A stretch of DNA of 64,000 nt from Porogramme epimiltina (taxonomy: Eukaryota > Basidiomycota > Agaricomycetes > Polyporales > Polyporaceae). Location: positions 112,787-176,786 of the forward strand of contig FTLJ01000181.1 in assembly GCA_900155495.1 (NCBI GenBank). The letters are read 5' to 3'. Shown here piece after piece: positions 21,505 through 34,165 of this stretch (position 1 is its first letter; each line of letters begins with the position of its first letter). Both the position numbers and the translations under genes were made by a program. Under the pieces are notes generated by a model that was not told the DNA's origin, did not search any database, and saw only the letters and a list, made by a program, of their open reading frames with translations.

Positions 21505-24122
21505 ATGAGTCTACCTAGGCAGTCCTCGCAATTTGCCATAATGTCTCCACTCTCCGAATCGAGTCGATTTGAAAGTTGTGGTAATCGCAATGCAGAAGTG
21601 TCAGCCTCCCCACCAGAGCCCTTAACCAAAAATCCCCCTACCACCACTCTAGTTTCCTCCGATCCAGATGCTGCATCAGTTCTTCCGACTTTCAAGTACG
21701 TGGATCGGGCATACAATGAAGAAGAGAAGAGACCCGAGTACAACGATACTGAAGAATCTAGCCGTATCCCGGCCGAGGAGGTACAACCACTTGGGACGGA
21801 CGTATACAACATCAATAAATATGAAGATTGTTGCTTCATTTTGGTGCGCGACACGATTGCCGTCGGTAGCAAATCCTCTAGGTTCACGTTGGAGTCATGG
21901 ATAGTATCCCAACTTGACAGCACTGATGAAGATGGGCGGATCGACTCAGCATTTAGTTTCATCATCAACAGTATGTACTTGATAAAAGCATGTAGGGCAG
22001 CAATAGGGGATGATTGTGCGGCCTTACTGAACCTGAAATCCGCCCCAGCAATGGTGCGTAGTCCGACATTACATTCAGCTATTGAACAGTTTTGTCTGAC
22101 TATTAGTTAAATGCTTGTACTCTGAAAAAATAACAGTTGCGTGCTCCAGAGGTCATACCCATCTTCCCCAGCCTTGAGGAGCACCAGCAAGTCCTCACAA
22201 ACGTCCAGAACCGCACAGACGAGGAACATCGCATGCTCGAGGCGCTCAACCTATTCCTCCAATGCATCCGTGACAATTTCAGGGCAACACTTGCCCAAGT
22301 CAAGAATTTCCTTTCCACTGGCGACATCACTTTCGACCTCTTCTATGCCATCCTTATCCCAGGATCTATTTTCATAGAACACTGCGCTACCACTGGAGAG
22401 CCCCGTGCATTGCGTCTCGTGTCCTGGAAAACGATTCACGAGTCCGACAAAGGTCAAAGGTATTATAATCTCACCATGGAAGAACTCGTAGCCCCTGAAA
22501 ATGTTCAAGAGAGTGGCAGAGGCGGGTCACAAGCCACAGGGGCGTACTTTCGTATGGTCGAAGCTACCCGCATGATCCATGATTTTGGATTTGTGGAGAG
22601 GATCTGTGACCAAAAAGTATTCCCTCTGGAGTACTCTGTCGATCCCGAAGGTCTCAAGAACTCTTTGATACGGCGTGGCCGCAAATGGGCAGAAATTCAC
22701 AGCCATGCCTTTCAACACATGCAGTATTCAGGGGTTGCGAAACCAAGACCTGAGAGCCAGACCGTGTGGACTCCATATGGTACCAGGGTGGTGGAGCAAA
22801 CACAGCTTCAGCGAAACTACAAATATACTGTTCAATCGCGTGTGATCATTGACAAAGGTAGTAGCTCTATAGGCTTTTAGAAGTTCAATATGGCTTGTTG
22901 CTGATTTAGGCCAATATCAGAGGCCTATGGCATAAACGACTCAACTGATGCGAAATTTCGATTACTTAACTACCCCACGGATGGCGATTCACCTCTCACG
23001 GATTTGCTGACTGATGATGAAGTCCTCCTTGCACCGCCCATACTTTATGGATTCAGTTTTTCCGAAAGAACATGGAGTACGTTCAACTTCGTTATACGGT
23101 TCCCTGGAATGTGTTGACAAACATATGTGCATCACTAGTGCGGTTCAACGTGAATTACGTGACCTCCATTGACTGGAATGATGAAGCTCTTCATAGTCTT
23201 GTTCTTCCACTGGAACGCAAGGAGCTCTTATGCTCGCTCATAAAAAGCAGAGTCAGCGAAACAGAATCCGGAGAGGGGAAAGCGTCTTCCAGAAAGACTC
23301 AATTCGATGACTTCGTCCAAGGAAAAGGTCGAGGCCTCGTCATCAGTCTATTCGGACCTCCCGGAGTTGGCAAGACACTCTCTGCAGAAGCCATAAGTAA
23401 CTGCTTCAAACGCCCTCTGTACACGGTGGGAAGCGGCGGGCTTGGAGCAGATTCCGATACAATAGACCAGAGACTCGGTGACATATGTGCATTAGCTACA
23501 AGGTGGAACGCCGTGCTCCTAATCGACGAGGTGAGCCCTCAACGCACATTCCACGGCATCAATGGCCTACTTACTATTACTGCTTCTACACTTACAGGCC
23601 GATGTTTTTCTAGAAGAACGCTCTAGAGAAAACATCAAACGCAATGCTATCGTCGCTACCTTCCTCCGTCACCTTGAGTATTACCAGGGCGTCATCTTTC
23701 TCACCACCAACCGTGTGTCGACCTTTGATAGAGCCTTCCTCTCTCGGTTCCACGTTGCTTTACACTTCCAAAAGCTGACCAAGGATACAAGGCTGGCTAT
23801 ATGGCAATCTTTCCTTCAAAAGGCCGACTCCGACCTACCCCAGGAGGTTGTTGTGGCACTCGCTAGTCGTGATCTTAACGGGCGTCAGATCAAGAACGCG
23901 TGCCGGACCGCGTCGTCACTCGCACTCAGCCGCGGGGAGAAGGTCCAGCTTTCGCACGTGCAGGAAGCTCTGCAGTCAATGGAAGAGCTTGTCACTGAGT
24001 TCACTGAAGAGGAGCGGTTGGAAACGTGGAGGGGCGAGTTTACGCTTCAACGGCTCTCTTTACTAGTCGGTTTTCTGGCTGTTCTGCTGTGCACCGGCCT
24101 CAGACTTCTTCGGCAGATATAG
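21505..24122 (+). CDS. DUF7025-AAA ATPase, copy 1, with C-terminal membrane segment
   Basis: AAA-family ATPase of the fungal type with an N-terminal DUF7025 region. Exons: 21505-22053, 22137-22857, 22921-23076, 23139-23530, 23598-24122; 780 residues. Walker A GPPGVGKT lies near 548-555, Walker B LLIDEAD near 602-608 (split by the last intron), then a sensor-like LTTNR and an arginine-finger region. The last 20 or so residues form a hydrophobic segment flanked by arginines, a probable tail anchor absent from the copy at 46.9 kb. Exon 3 only stays in frame if the acceptor at 22919-22920 is used; the earlier AG at 22908-22909 leads to a stop. An ATG at 21541 is an alternative start. ATP-driven remodelling of an unknown substrate is inferred from the fold only. 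Confidence 0.85.
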
Positions 24123-24357
24123 TGTGGAGCGAACGGCGAGTTGTGTATTGCGAAAGTCCACGAAACGTGTTGTACATCTTTCCCTTTCTTGGAGCGTTGT
24201 ATATGTTTAGTCCTTGAAGTGTCTGCACCGAATGTACTCCCTGCTATAAGTCTCTCTTCCTACTGTAATATCGTCATGATCCGCACTATACTATACCAAC
24301 AAAGCAATCGGGATCAGTTCTTGATAACTGAGCCGCACAAGAGCGAGCCACGTACCA

Positions 24358-25699
24358 CTAACTTAACTCCTCGTCCTCAAAAATGGCCGTCTTCGGTGCT
24401 CCGTCTTCGTACACCACACCCCGGTACATTCCCGAGCAATTGAACGGCATCACGACCGAAAAGAACAACACAATGAGTGCTCGTTACCACAAGAGCAGCC
24501 CTGTCGTACTTACTATTCCCATCGTTGTCTAAAGCAATCACACCGCTAACCCCGCCATTCTGGCGGAGCTCCTCCACACAAGCCTTCGCCGCAACCTCGA
24601 GCGTTTCACCCAAGTACTGCATGCGGCGCACGATCGTCGACGCCGTCTCCAGCCTGATGAAATACTACCGCACTCATGCGAGTGAGCACCTGACCGCACA
24701 GACACACCCGCCCAACAGAAAGAGCACTCACGTCGCCATCCCCAGTGCCGCTCACACCAATCGCAACCTTCCCGGTGTCTCCATCATGCTCGGCGTGTCC
24801 CCAATCCTTCCCGCAACCTTGTTCGTGCGCCCGCCAGTCGAGGTAACCGTCGCGATGCACCCACGCACGTCGAGCGCGACCGCCCCACCGTCCCCTTCGG
24901 CAGTGCATCCCGTAGCGCCCTCTTCTCCTCACCGACCGGAACGGGCTCGCCCACGGCAGGAGGAAAAGGCAGTGGCTCCTCCGCGAGCCCAAGCCCGCGC
25001 CGATGCTCGTGCCAGCGCGCCTCAGTGAAGAAGTGCGCGGCGTCGGGCTCGGGCGCGACCCCCAAGTGTGCGCCGAGCGCCTCCGCGGCGGGCCCGCTGA
25101 ACATCGTGTGCGGCGCGGCGTCGGGCGCGAGGTAGAGCGGGCCCGCGAGGCGCGAGGGGTTGCGAGGAGGGTCACCCCCATCCCCCTGCGGGTCGGCGGG
25201 GTGTCTGGGTGACTCGCGGGCGGCTTGGAGAGCATGATGGAGCCCTCGAGTTCGTGCTGCGGTAAGGGTGTGGGTTTCAGGAGTGGGTGGTGTTTGAGGG
25301 TGGGTAGGCGCGCACCTCGCCGGCGCCGTTGAACACGGCACCCTTGCCGGTATTAAAGAGCGGGCAGTCTGATAATCAGCACGATCAGAATATATGCACC
25401 TGTTGCGTGGAATTCAAGTTTAAAGCACCTTCCATCGAGGTCACAGCGGCGACCGCGGCATCCATCGCCTCCCCACCCGCACTAAGAATCTTAAAGCCCG
25501 CGCGCAGAGCGTCCTTCAGCGCAGTGTTGTATTGCGCACGAAGTTCGGGTGTAGCTAGATCCTTTTCCATAGTTCCCGTTCCACCATGGATAACCAGCCT
25601 GAACTTGGGTGTCAGAGTAGCGATATGTTGTCGATCTGAGAGGACATGGTGGTAGAGGCGGCGGGGACTTTCCAGTGCACACGTTCGCTGGGGGGACAT
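24358..25699 (-). pseudogene. asparaginase/isoaspartyl peptidase-type gene, apparently broken
   Basis: Ntn-hydrolase of the plant-type asparaginase family. The first exons splice well: 25429-25699 and 25316-25368 encode HGGTGTM, GGEAMDAAVAAV and PLFNTGKGAVFNGAGE. The third region, from 25256, carries HELEGSIMLSKPP, then the frame shifts near 25160, again near 24885 just inside GTVGAVAL (which holds the catalytic threonine), and again near 24772. The GVSGTGDGD and YFIRLETAST pieces follow on the other side of an intron. The last intron ends in GG (24456-24457) instead of AG before the intact tail VVMPFNCSGMYRG...TAIF. The shifts sit in short C/G runs, so assembly error is possible, but all other genes here are clean and the splice-site change is not a homopolymer effect. 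Confidence 0.72.
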
Positions 25700-27060
25700 T
25701 AATACTCTGAGAGATCAACGTATCATTTAGGCGTGACCCACTCCAGACATATGGGATGCGACTGGCTCGCTATACCACGATCGCCTCGGGCGATTATGTT
25801 GCTCGCAGGCATGATGAGCTGAGGCACTCGCCGCTGACTTTCCGCTGGTGTGGCGAGCATGGTGTTGCTAGAGGTCACATTCTGACAGTGTTGCACATCC
25901 AGTATAGCCATAAGCAAATACACTTCGATACTTATACACCAGCCTTACAGCCCTTCCGATGAGGTGGGAGTGGAGAAAAAAAGCGGTCTGCTGTCTACGG
26001 GCGCCTGGGTTGCCAAAAGCTTATAGCGTTGGGCGTCCGGGTCCGACATCCGAATTTGAAGGTCCGATCACCAGTGTGATATTTTCTGCATTTCGGGGTT
26101 CTAAAATGGATCCGTGATTTACCCAGCGTCACGAGTTCTTTGCGTCATGAACATTCCTACCGTCACCGTCATGACGATATCGATAACAGCCTCATGCAGC
26201 CCTTACACGCATCTCCTGCCCGTGCCATCCTCACCCGTTCGCGGCGCATCAAGGGCAATGAGGTGTTGTTGCTTCCTCTCCATCACCGTTTCCCGCTGCT
26301 AACCAGAACAAAAACAAGGGACGCACAGGAAGCTGTTGAACAAATGCGCCCCTGGCAGCCCAACCCACCACGATTCTTGGGCGGCGTCCCTTCGATCGAC
26401 GTGTCGACCAGGTGCGATTGTTCCGCAGCACGTGTTCCGCCCGGTATCACACCACCTCTTCTCGAGTTAGATAAGAGCCCGAAAGGTGCGCGCCGCTGCG
26501 TGCACCTTTGGCATTGCGTGGCTTAGGGAATCCCGCACAGAACCGCGGAGTGCGGTTCCGCCCGATGAATTGAGTTACACACACGCGTCTTCTACCTTGC
26601 TTGCAAAATGCCGGGTGAGCGCACGGGCGCGCGCTCGGCGCCGGGCACGACCCGTCAACGTCGACGTCAATGGCAGTGCGCCACGGCGGGTCAGCGTGTG
26701 GCGGACAGCACGGCGGGCGGGGTACAGCAACATTGCCAGGCACAGACAAACAGAAAACGATGGACGCTGGGCTCTGCTCAAAATCCGCCGTCAGGATCTC
26801 TCCGTTGCGGTCAGCGCGCGACCACAGGTATCATCGGTGCCAGCCACCGTGGAGGAACTCAGAGGCCAGCGCCGAAGCGGATTTCCAGAGATGGAATTGC
26901 ATCCCCGCATCGCTGACGTATAATGATATTAGGTTCTGTCGTGCCCGCCATCCGCGCGCGCGATTGGGAGTTATGCCGGCTCGAGGCCCGCTCTTAAATT
27001 CCCGGCCTTTATCGCACTCAGCGCTCGGCTCTCACTCCCTTCCAACTCCCGCCAGCCTGT
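25700..27060. other. gene-free stretch
   Basis: No supported gene. A short stretch near 26050 (CCGAATTTGAAGGTCCGATCAC) has a relative near 13207 and may be a dispersed repeat. Confidence 0.45.
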
Positions 27061-28807
27061 ATGGCAGCGACAGAGGTCGACAGGAATGCCGCGCTGGTCG
27101 TAGAGATCGCCGCCTTGTAAGTACATCCTTCTACCAACCTGGTACGGAAGCTTATCCACATCCCATACAGAACTGTGGAGTCGTACTGCGACTTCGCAGC
27201 TGCCGGTATGTCCGTTTCTCCGAAATCTGTCCCCGATATGACACCTGATCCGTATCCCATTCAAGTATTGGTGCTCTATGAATACCTCCGCACACTCGGC
27301 ATGGAGGGCGAGCTCTTTTGGAAGAAACGCCTGTCCAAAGTCGTCGCCCTGTTCTTTATCAATCGCTATCTCAACTTGGGGTACTACATCTACGCTCTCA
27401 TCGTTCAGTTCCTTCCCCTTCCGGCATCGGAGAAAAACGTAAGCCTGAGTCCTTCCACCCCTCCGAAACGTGTCCACATGACGTACTGACTGCATAACAC
27501 ACCTGTAGCTGTAAGTGGCAGCTCAACCTCCGTTCTCTACGGGTCGCTTGACTCACGTGACACAGTGCAACCGCGCTGGAACGCGCTCAGTTCATTATCA
27601 GCATCCTTCCATACATTCCGTGGGCCGGTATGTGCTCGATGTCCCTCCGTGGAAGGTGTATTGAACGTTTCTTCGTAGCGTTTTCAGGGCTGCGGGTGTA
27701 TGCGCTCATAAAAAATCGCATGCTCTCTTTCCTAGTCTTTTTCCTCTCCCTGTCCCCGTTTGCGGTCAATGTGGTACGTCGAGTATCACCAATATTCCCC
27801 TAGCCGCCTCAGCTGACTCAAAATGCACACGTAGCAACTTCGCATTACCTCGTTTTACGTCTCGCGGCTTACCGGTTATAAGTGGATGGAAAACACGTCC
27901 GATTCCGAAGCCCAGGTCAAATTGTACGCCCTTCCGCCTCGTGTCTCTTGTCGAGTTATCACTGATCTATAATCTATCCAGACGTGAGTGAACGCCCCGA
28001 CGTAAATGAAACCAAGTTCTGACCCCTCCCGCCCGTTTCGGCGCTTCAGTCATCGTCGCGTCCAGGGTCCCCCTCTTGCTCGCAGACACCCTTGTCATTC
28101 TTGTGACTTGGTACAAATTGTTACGAAATCGAGGCGCAAGGCGTATTCTTGGCTCGGGCACCCGCCTGTCAGACGTCCTCCTTGAAGACGGTGAGTCTCC
28201 CACGTCTATTCGTGTTATAGGGCACCCCTCTCACTCCCCATCCAGGCACTGTGTACTTTATGTTAGTAATCACCAGCCGTTCACTCGCTCAAACCCCGAG
28301 CTGACCCGCCCTCAGTGTCCTATTTATCCTTAACCTTCTCCATCTCGTTCTTACCCTTCTCTCCGTGAGTAAATCACCCAAGAACCCCCACAGCACAAAC
28401 CTAACCCCACCTTCCATCCAGGTCGACATCCCCGGCTCGCACATCAGCATCATCACCATCTTCACAGACCCGTACGCTCCCCTTCCGCCCTCCGCCCGCC
28501 CGCCACCGCTCTCGCTGACCCCATCCCACCCCTCCCCGCGCCCGCACACAGGCTCACCTCCATCCTCGTCTCGCGCTTCCTGCTCAACCTCCAGCGCGCC
28601 GACCGGCGCTCCACCACGGGCGAGGGCATGACGACCGACATGATGCCCAGCTCCATCATGTTCAGCCCCTGCACCGCGTCCTCGTCCTTCGATAGTATAA
28701 GGGGCAAGCGGAGCGGAGACACAAAGACGGACGTCCAGAGCCCCGTGAGCGACAAAGGGGACGCGAGGGAAGAATACCCGCTTGACGAGCTGCACTATAT
28801 GCCATAG
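27061..28807 (+). CDS. DUF6533 integral membrane protein, gene C
   Basis: Third family member, 341 residues. Exons: 27061-27116, 27171-27205, 27266-27438, 27509-27510, 27566-27627, 27679-27773, 27835-27923, 27982-27983, 28050-28190, 28246-28261, 28316-28364, 28422-28471, 28552-28807. Domain signs: YCDFAAA, then LYEYLRTLGMEGELFWK, IPW-AFSGLRVYAL, a VTWYK motif, and ITIFTD-PLTSILVSRFLLNLQRA before a charged cytosolic-type tail. Two exons are two bases long (CT and AC), each between canonical sites. The total of 1026 coding bases divides by three only with both included. Exons 2 (35), 3 (173), 4 (2), 5 (62), 6 (95), 8 (2), 10 (16), 11 (49) and 12 (50) have exactly the same lengths as in gene D. 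Function unknown. Confidence 0.85.
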
Positions 28808-29267
28808 TCACGAGATCTTGCGGGGGAGGGGTGGGTGGCGAAGTTAGTAATCTACTTAATTGACGAAGGCGAGCTGTGCCGCACGCAGTATACCAGTGTT
28901 GTAAGATAGACGAGTAGTACACTAATGCAGATTCCGTTCGAGGCGTCGAAAAAAAGACGCCTTACATTCTTCTAGGACGGAGGGCGCTGCGATCGCGCAG
29001 TTCGTCCACTCGGCACCGTGGCTCATCACCGGGCACTCGGTGGATCTCGCCGTCCACACAACAAATGACAACGATCAGAGACTTCGTGATTACTATTAAT
29101 TGCCACCACAGGTACACTACTGCTTGTACTACCAATAAAAACCGCCATAAACATTACTAGACCAAGAGCGCGTCGTAAACATGTGTCGTACTTCTCATTC
29201 GAGTCCCCATACATGCATTAGCCATAAGCAAAAGCGTCATCGAGCATCCCACAGCGCAGCGCAGCGC
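28808..29267. other. gene-free stretch
   Basis: Shared 3' flank of gene C and the convergent lysophospholipase gene. Nothing else seen. Confidence 0.5.
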
Positions 29268-31444
29268 TCAGCTCCAGCAGTACTTCTTCATGCAGCTCGT
29301 GCACACCCCGCTGCGCGCCAGCCCAAGGTTGCGCCTCGAGCGGTCCACGACCGCACACGCAAGGCACGCCGGCCACAGCGGGTCCTTGCTCTCCGCGCCC
29401 GTCTTCGCGTTCACGCTCGGGATGCCCTGCGTCGCCGTGTCGAACGCGGCGTCGAGCATCGTCTGCACCTGCGCGAGCGGGTACTGCGTCTGCCCCGTCG
29501 ACGTGTTCGTCGCCGCCGCCTCGCCGAGCGGCGGGCCCCCGTTCGCAATATAGATGACGAGGGGCGCGTCGGACGTGGACGCGGTGTTGCACCCGAAGAA
29601 GGTGGGGCGCGTCGTGAGGCCCTGCGCGAGGAACGTGGACTCGTTCGTGGGCACGGACGGGAACGAGTACGTCGTGTTGAACAGCTTCACGCGGTCCTGC
29701 GTCGCCTGTGTGCACACACGCATAAGTCAGCACAACGCCACGCAATCCCACCGCAGCGTCGTGAAACGCCGAGATAGAGAGAGAGAGAGGGAGCGGCGGC
29801 ACTCACGATCATCGACAACCCCGCCGCCCAGTTCTCATCCGTGTCCGCCACCGCATCGATCGCAAGGATGGTGTCCACCCCGCGCGCCTTGACGAGCAGC
29901 GGCTGGTACGGCGTGACCTGGCCGTCGAGCCCGCCGTCGACGAGCGTGAGGATCTTCTGGTCCGCGTCCGGGAACGTCGCGCTCGACACGCCGAAGAACG
30001 GGTTCGGCACCGCCGCAGAGTCCAGCCGGATCCCCGCCTCGGGGAAGTTCGCCTCGAGCGCCTCGATGATCGTCCCGATCGCGGTCTCCGTGATCGGGAC
30101 GCCCTGCAGGGAGGAAACGCGAGTGTGAGCTGCGGCACGGGCGGGCGGGGCGCGGGGAGGAAGAGGTGGAGGGCGAGGGGAAGGGGAGGGGGGGCTCACC
30201 GTGACGTTGTACTCCATGAAGAGGTCGGAGGAGATACCCTCGACGAACGAGAGCTGGTCGTACCCGGTCGCACAAATACTGCTGTTCGGCGAGCCGAGGT
30301 ACTTGGTGGGCGTGAACGCGCCAAGAGCGGGGTCGAACGACCCAGTCTCGTCTGCGCAGGGGGTTGCACGTTCGTCAGCCGAGCGGTCCGCTGTGAGCCC
30401 GTAAACATAACGACCGCGCGCGACTCACAGACGTTGAATTCGTAAATCGGGTTCTGGAGCGGGACGAACTGGTCGGGCTCGATGAACTGCGTACCGTTGT
30501 CGCGGCTCGTGAGCGAGTTCGCGAGCACGATCGGGAACGGCTGGCTGTGGCTCGTGAATGAGGACCTGTGGCGGCACGCCGCGATGGGTCAGCATGGTTG
30601 CGCTCTATGCGGGTGCAGAGCGAAACACGGCGACTCACAGGCTCGCGACGGACGAGAGGGTGACGCCCGCGCCGTGCAGGAGCGATGCGTCGAGGAGGTT
30701 CGCGGCGGTGGTGCCGTTCACAAAGTGGCGCGAGAGCGCGCGCGCCCACACGTCCGCGATCGTGACCGGGAAGCCCTCGACGTACTTGACGGCGAGCTCC
30801 CCAAAGAGCGCGCCGAGGTACGCGCTCACGGTGGACGCGTCCGAGCTCGGCGCGAGGAGGTCGAGCTGCGTCTGCCAGCCGGTCGTCGTGCCGGACCCGA
30901 AGATGAGGTTCGGGATCGTCGGGAAGTTGTTCTGCGCGAGCGAGCCGACGAGCCACGAGCCGCCCGAGAGGCCCGAGATGTACGTCGCGGTCTGGAGGAG
31001 GCCGCCCGTGCCCGCGTCGACGGCGGTCGCGTTGCGGATGTCGAGCGCGTTGAGCACGCCCGCGCCGAAGATCGCCGCGCGGTGCCCGCCGCCGCTCGTC
31101 GCGATGCCGAACTTGGGGAGCATGTCGTCGCCGTGCAGCCCGCGCAGGATCGCGTCGACGTACACGGGCAGCGTGAGCGAGGGGAGCGTCTTGAGGTTCG
31201 TGAGGTACTTGTACCACGCCGTGGGGAGCACCTGCGAGCGGCGCGCCGCGACGTAGTCGATCTCGGACTGGGAGAGCGTCTGCTTGCTCGCGACGGCGCC
31301 GACCTCGCGGACGAGGGTCGTGCCGGCGGGGCAGGCGGCGAGGGTGGGGGCGTACGCGACGGCTGCGGCCGACTGCGCTGCGGCGTCGGCGGCGAAGAGA
31401 GAGAGGGCGAGGGGGACGAGGGCGAGGAAGGTGGCGGAGCGCAT
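29268..31444 (-). CDS. secreted lysophospholipase (phospholipase B type)
   Basis: Hydrolyses acyl chains from (lyso)phospholipids outside the cell. Exons: 30639-31444, 30429-30565, 30200-30351, 29807-30103, 29268-29705; 609 residues, normal for fungal PLB. An N-terminal signal peptide starts MRSATFLALVPLALSLF with an alanine-rich cleavage region. The nucleophile serine lies in GLSGGSW near residue 158 and the catalytic aspartate in LVDGG near 421; an SGGGHRAAIFGAG oxyanion block precedes the serine, as in cPLA2-like folds. Many N-glycosylation sites (NAT, NGT, NSS, NVT, NTT). The C-terminal part is cysteine-rich and ends in CMKKYCWS, with no GPI-like tail. The ATG at 31444 was preferred over an upstream one because the signal peptide begins there. 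Confidence 0.92.
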
Positions 31445-31531
31445 GATGTCAGTGCCGCAGTCGTGACGCGTACGGGGGCGTGAGCGTGGGTCGTGAACGC
31501 GCTGGGGGAAAAGGTGCGAGCTCGGGCGAGC

Positions 31532-31538
31532 TATATAG
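31532..31538 (-). promoter_or_regulatory. TATA box of lysophospholipase gene
   Basis: TATATAG on the minus strand, about 90 bases before the start codon. Confidence 0.5.
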
Positions 31539-34165
31539 AGGGACGGATGCAAAGGCAGCGCCGTCTTTGGACGGGCCAGGGACGAGCCCGCGGTGCGTTC
31601 CTCGCGAAGGCGAGAGGACGCTTCATGATGTCAAGGGCAAAGTTGGACTGGGCCGGGGGAGGACCCCGATATGCGATCCAAATTGAGCAAGGGCGTGATG
31701 GTGCCGTTCGGACAAATGTCGTGGACGTGAATATATTGCGCCGGGTAGAGTCTTGTTCCGGCGGCCGACGGCGGCAGCCACCTTGTCAGTATTGTAGAAC
31801 ACCTGTAGTGGGAGGTAAGTACAAGACCGAAAATGAATGGAAGGCGGAAGGTTTGTTACCACAGCGCCGAGCCCGGAGGGACCGTCCCGGGGAGCACGGG
31901 GTGGACTCCCGTGGCCGCGCGAACGCCTCTCTGGACGTCAGCTCTGGGCCACCATTTTCAACGCGTGGCAGGTTCCATTGCGATGGAGATCCTGCTGTGC
32001 ACAAATTTCACGATGCAGTTGTGGTGGGGTGAGTCGTGACCATGACGCTAGCGTCCGAAACAGACGACGACAGTCCCAGGAGTGATATGGTGGCCACCTG
32101 TGCGCATGGAGTAAGATGATCGACGTTCACAGGCCGGGCCCTGATTTTCCGGAGAGCTATTCGGGGTGGAGAGTGGGAAGGGGGGATGTCGGGGGTCCGC
32201 GTGAGGCCGGGAGATCGGGACAGGCGTGGAAATCGAACAGGAGAAAGAGCACGCGGGATGATGGGCCACTGAAAGACTTAGCGAGCAAAGTAAGCACGAG
32301 AATACGTGGGCGAAGAGAATAGCCGACTCACCCACGCACGCGTCGTCCATCGGACGATGTATGGCACAGCACGACAGATGGTCGTCATGCGGTCCCCAGG
32401 CCGGCATCGAGGCCGACGTACTGCGCGATACGCCAGGCGGCGGGGGCAGCAGAGGACGGGCGGGACGCGTTGTGTGGCCAGAGTCGACAGGGTGGACAGG
32501 GTGGGCAGAGCGGACACGGCGGTGGCAGAGTTGCGTCAGGGGCGTCGCGAGGCCGGGTGGCGGGTGCAGCGGATCTGACGCTGTGGCTCAGATTCCATCG
32601 CGCGATAAACGTTCCCGTGCGCCCCAAGCGCCCGCTCCCTGACCCGCCCTGGCCCGCCCTGCGACCCCTGCCCCGCGACCAGCGCCCGCCAGCGTCTGCC
32701 GCGGCCATGGCTCGCCAGGAACGCCCAAGCACACTCGATCGTGTTGCAGTCTTCACGGATCGCCCTCCCGGCGAGTCTAACGTTGCCTAACGCAAGCCAC
32801 CAACACAATCTGCGCCCTGTCTTACCCTCCCTCCTCCTCTGGTATGCCCGCCCATTCGCTCGGGGACCCGTTCCGACCCAACGCCCAGTAGCCGGCTTCC
32901 CCGCAGCGCATATTCCGCTCATGCACGGCGTGACCAGCCGTTGCCAACTTCCTTCATGTAATCATAGATACAGGGCGACCGGCCAGGGTCTCCCCGGATA
33001 TTTCCTGATACGCCCTGATGTTCCCCTGGTTCGCACTATCCTTTCATTAACTCCGTTCCCGCTTCTTCCGCTCCGCCACCGGTCCCTCCTGACGTCCGCC
33101 CACACAGTCCTTGACGCCCCTCCCTGCCTCCAAGTTGATTCCGCCCGTGCCGACGTCATCCTTCGACGATCCCCTCCACCAAGTGGCACTCTGACACCTT
33201 TGAGGTACCTAGACGCCTCTTCCGCGGACCTTTGTCCGCACCGAGTCCGCTGTTTCTCCGCTGTATGGAACTCGAAGGTGGCCCTGAGTGCCTTTACCGC
33301 TCTGGGGTTAAACAGAACACGGCAGATAAAAGGTACACTTTATGCTCTCTTGGATTCATCACCACAATGACTAACGGTCAATAATCAGAGCCACTTGCAG
33401 AACCAGCCTCAGTCAGGAAGTCGGGCGGGATGGCCGAATAGACTAAACGCTTCTTATCCTGATACAAATCTTGGGTGACAGCCCAGCGCATTGCCACACG
33501 GCACGTCGCATCATAAGTCCGATGTCCACTCTGCGCCATCGAGACACAAGGAACGGGAGCGGGCGCAGCCATTGGGGGCCTCTATCCAGATGGCACAGAT
33601 TATGACCGGGCTCTACATAAAACATAGGGACGCAAACCTGCCCCAGTATATGCACGTGCCGCTGTCGGACAGCTAGAAACGCCGTGTGTCGGTGACATGT
33701 GCACATACAAGTGCGGCGTGTTTCGTTCCTTGTGTTTTACGGCAACCGTCGTGATAAATAACCACGTATCCAACAGTAGTGTCACAACTCCTATGTTTGT
33801 CGCTCCTGGCACCACTTTCGTCCATGTTGCTCCACCTGTGGCGAGCACATCGTCCTATGGTACTCCAAGTCTTGTTTTCATCCTTCTATTCTAATCACCT
33901 ACCTTCTCCAGGCAACGCTGAAATCTGAAAGTATCATGCCTTCGAAGGGTCTAATACCATTTCAGACGCACGCGCCTCCTCGAAAGTGCATAGGGTCTTA
34001 CGACCCTTGTTCCCTTGACCGTTCGCCCAACTTCCGCGACGAAGATCACCTCCGGAAACACAAGTGGGGCTCCCAACACTGCTAAGTTATTAGTAGCTTG
34101 TGCGATTCATTCCTCGACTACCGCTAAACATCCTCCAACGCCCTTACTCTGGCTTGAATTCTGAC
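31539..34165. other. gene-free stretch of 2.6 kb
   Basis: No ORF with motif support or convincing splice structure on either strand. The part next to 34166 is the upstream region of DUF6533 gene D. No repeats or RNA genes recognised. Confidence 0.45.

Noticed and set aside
22858..22920. Frameshift in AAA copy 1 after exon 2
   Set aside because: Using the later acceptor ending at 22920 restores the frame, so the gene is not broken.
30482..31483. 333-residue plus-strand ORF over the lysophospholipase gene
   Set aside because: Arg/Glu/Val-rich antisense shadow; the minus strand has signal peptide and catalytic motifs.
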